Assembly: GCA_021780095.1 (NCBI GenBank)
Contig: JAJXZK010000100.1
Span: 1 to 7,087 of the forward strand
Source: Acidobacteriota bacterium
GTDB taxonomy: Bacteria; Acidobacteriota; Terriglobia; Terriglobales; Acidobacteriaceae
Length of the DNA stretch: 7,087 nt
Direction of reading: 5' to 3'
Part shown: piece by piece, positions 6,615 through 7,087 of the stretch
How the letters are laid out: each line of letters starts with the position of its first letter
How positions within the stretch are numbered: the first letter of the stretch is position 1
Notes under the pieces: generated by a model
What the model saw: only the letters and a program-made list of their open reading frames with translations
What the model was told of the DNA's origin: nothing
Databases searched by the model: none
Position numbers and translations under genes: made by a program

Positions 6615-6622
6615 TCATTCAA

Positions 6623-6892
6623 TTGATCAAACAAGACGTGGTACATAAAGTTGCCGAACGCACTGGGCTTCCTCGGGTGAAGGCCGAGGCCGCCGTCGAT
6701 ACCGTCTTCCTCAGCATGAAGAATGCTCTTGCCGGAGGCGATCGCATCGAACTGCGTGGATTTGGCGTCTTCAGCGTAAAACCTCGCAAAACCGGCATCG
6801 GACGCAACCCCAGAACTGGCGCTGAAGTGCCAATTGCTCCCGGCCGGGCTGTCCGCTTCAAGCCGGGCAAAGAATTGCACCTGCTGGACTAA
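6623..6892 (+). CDS. HU/IHF-family histone-like DNA-binding protein
   Basis: From the TTG at 6623 the product is 89 residues, the standard length of HU (about 90). It starts MIKQDVVHKVAERTGLPRVK, which fits the first HU helices. GGDRIELRGFGVFSVKPRK (39-57) is the family core. GIGRNPRTGAEVPIAPGRAV (58-77) is the beta-arm, with R61, N62 and the intercalating P63. VRFKPGKELHLLD closes the fold. HU dimers bind and bend DNA without strict sequence preference and help compact the nucleoid; which paralogue (HU or IHF-like) this is cannot be told. An in-frame TTG at 6587 would add 12 residues not seen in the family and has no ribosome site. The gene is divergent from dcd and stands alone on its strand here. 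Confidence 0.94.
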   Translation: MIKQDVVHKVAERTGLPRVKAEAAVDTVFLSMKNALAGGDRIELRGFGVFSVKPRKTGIGRNPRTGAEVPIAPGRAVRFKPGKELHLLD

Positions 6893-6917
6893 GTTCCACG
6901 TTCCGGTCTCAGTCCCA

Positions 6918-6950
6918 ACGGGCTTCACGCCGTCGCGCCCGTCTTCTTGT
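6918..6950 (+). terminator. Possible terminator after the HU gene
   Basis: ACGGGC (6918-6923) pairs with GCCCGT (6937-6942), and CTTCTTGT follows. The hairpin begins 25 bp after the HU stop. The stem is short and the T tract is broken, so the call is moderate. Confidence 0.4.
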
Positions 6951-6954
6951 ATCG

Positions 6955-6979
6955 GGGCATCCGCCGCGATTGGATGCCC
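6955..6979. repeat. Inverted repeat in the right-hand tail
   Basis: GGGCATCC (6955-6962) and GGATGCCC (6972-6979) form a perfect 8-bp stem with a 9-nt loop. No T tract follows on either strand. It may be a second, weaker end signal for the HU transcript. Otherwise the tail from 6893 to 7087 shows no gene that I can support. Confidence 0.4.
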
Positions 6980-7087
6980 TGGACCTCCAAAAAATATCCC
7001 GTACCTTAGCGCCTCCGGAACATTTTCGACCTCCACCACATTCATGCGATAACAAGCCCGCCTCCGGTCGCCGGCGCGCCAGCATGC

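Noticed and set aside
6566..7045. Minus-strand frame of 159 codons over the HU gene and the right tail
   Set aside because: Most of it is antisense to the HU gene, it has no ribosome site at its ATG, and the product shows no known motif. The part beyond 6893 cannot be judged further.

Overview
The window reads as a chromosomal, housekeeping-type segment of a moderately GC-rich bacterium. The mix of genes (a secreted YVTN/YncE-like beta-propeller, a DUF421 membrane protein, a full FtsK, a secreted SYLF/Ysc84 protein, a dCTP deaminase of the 'MSIKSD' type and a small HU protein) suggests Acidobacteriota (Terriglobia-like). That placement rests on recall of protein families, not on a search. No transposase, integrase, phage gene, CRISPR array, rRNA or tRNA was recognised.

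Layout. Positions 1-500 (minus) hold the N-terminal part of a secreted beta-propeller protein that runs off the left edge. A DUF421/YetF-like inner-membrane protein (619-1191, minus) lies upstream of it and could be cotranscribed. A divergent intergenic region (1192-1407) separates this pair from ftsK (1408-3930, plus), which has four membrane helices, a long linker, the motor with Walker A and B, and the gamma winged helix. FtsK converges with a SYLF-domain secreted protein (4025-4714, minus); a perfect 16-bp inverted repeat with a 4-nt loop lies between them and probably terminates both.

Upstream of the SYLF gene is a 315-bp region without a gene. It carries a strong minus-strand intrinsic terminator (4861-4902), two AATTCATT direct repeats, and three ACGT-centred palindromes spaced exactly 19 bp apart. 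Next comes a NarL/FixJ-type regulator (5030-5836, minus) whose receiver domain has lost every phosphorylation residue. About 50 bp upstream is dcd (5889-6443, minus), probably in the same transcript. Divergent from dcd is an HU-family DNA-binding protein (6623-6892, plus), with a TTG start, a good ribosome binding site and a clear TTGACA promoter. The last 195 bases hold no recognised gene.

Functionally the segment mixes chromosome handling (FtsK, HU), nucleotide supply (Dcd), envelope proteins (SYLF, DUF421) and one atypical transcription factor. The parts most worth a second look are the degenerate receiver and the 19-bp-phased palindrome array between that regulator and the SYLF gene. I see no evidence for a large new system.
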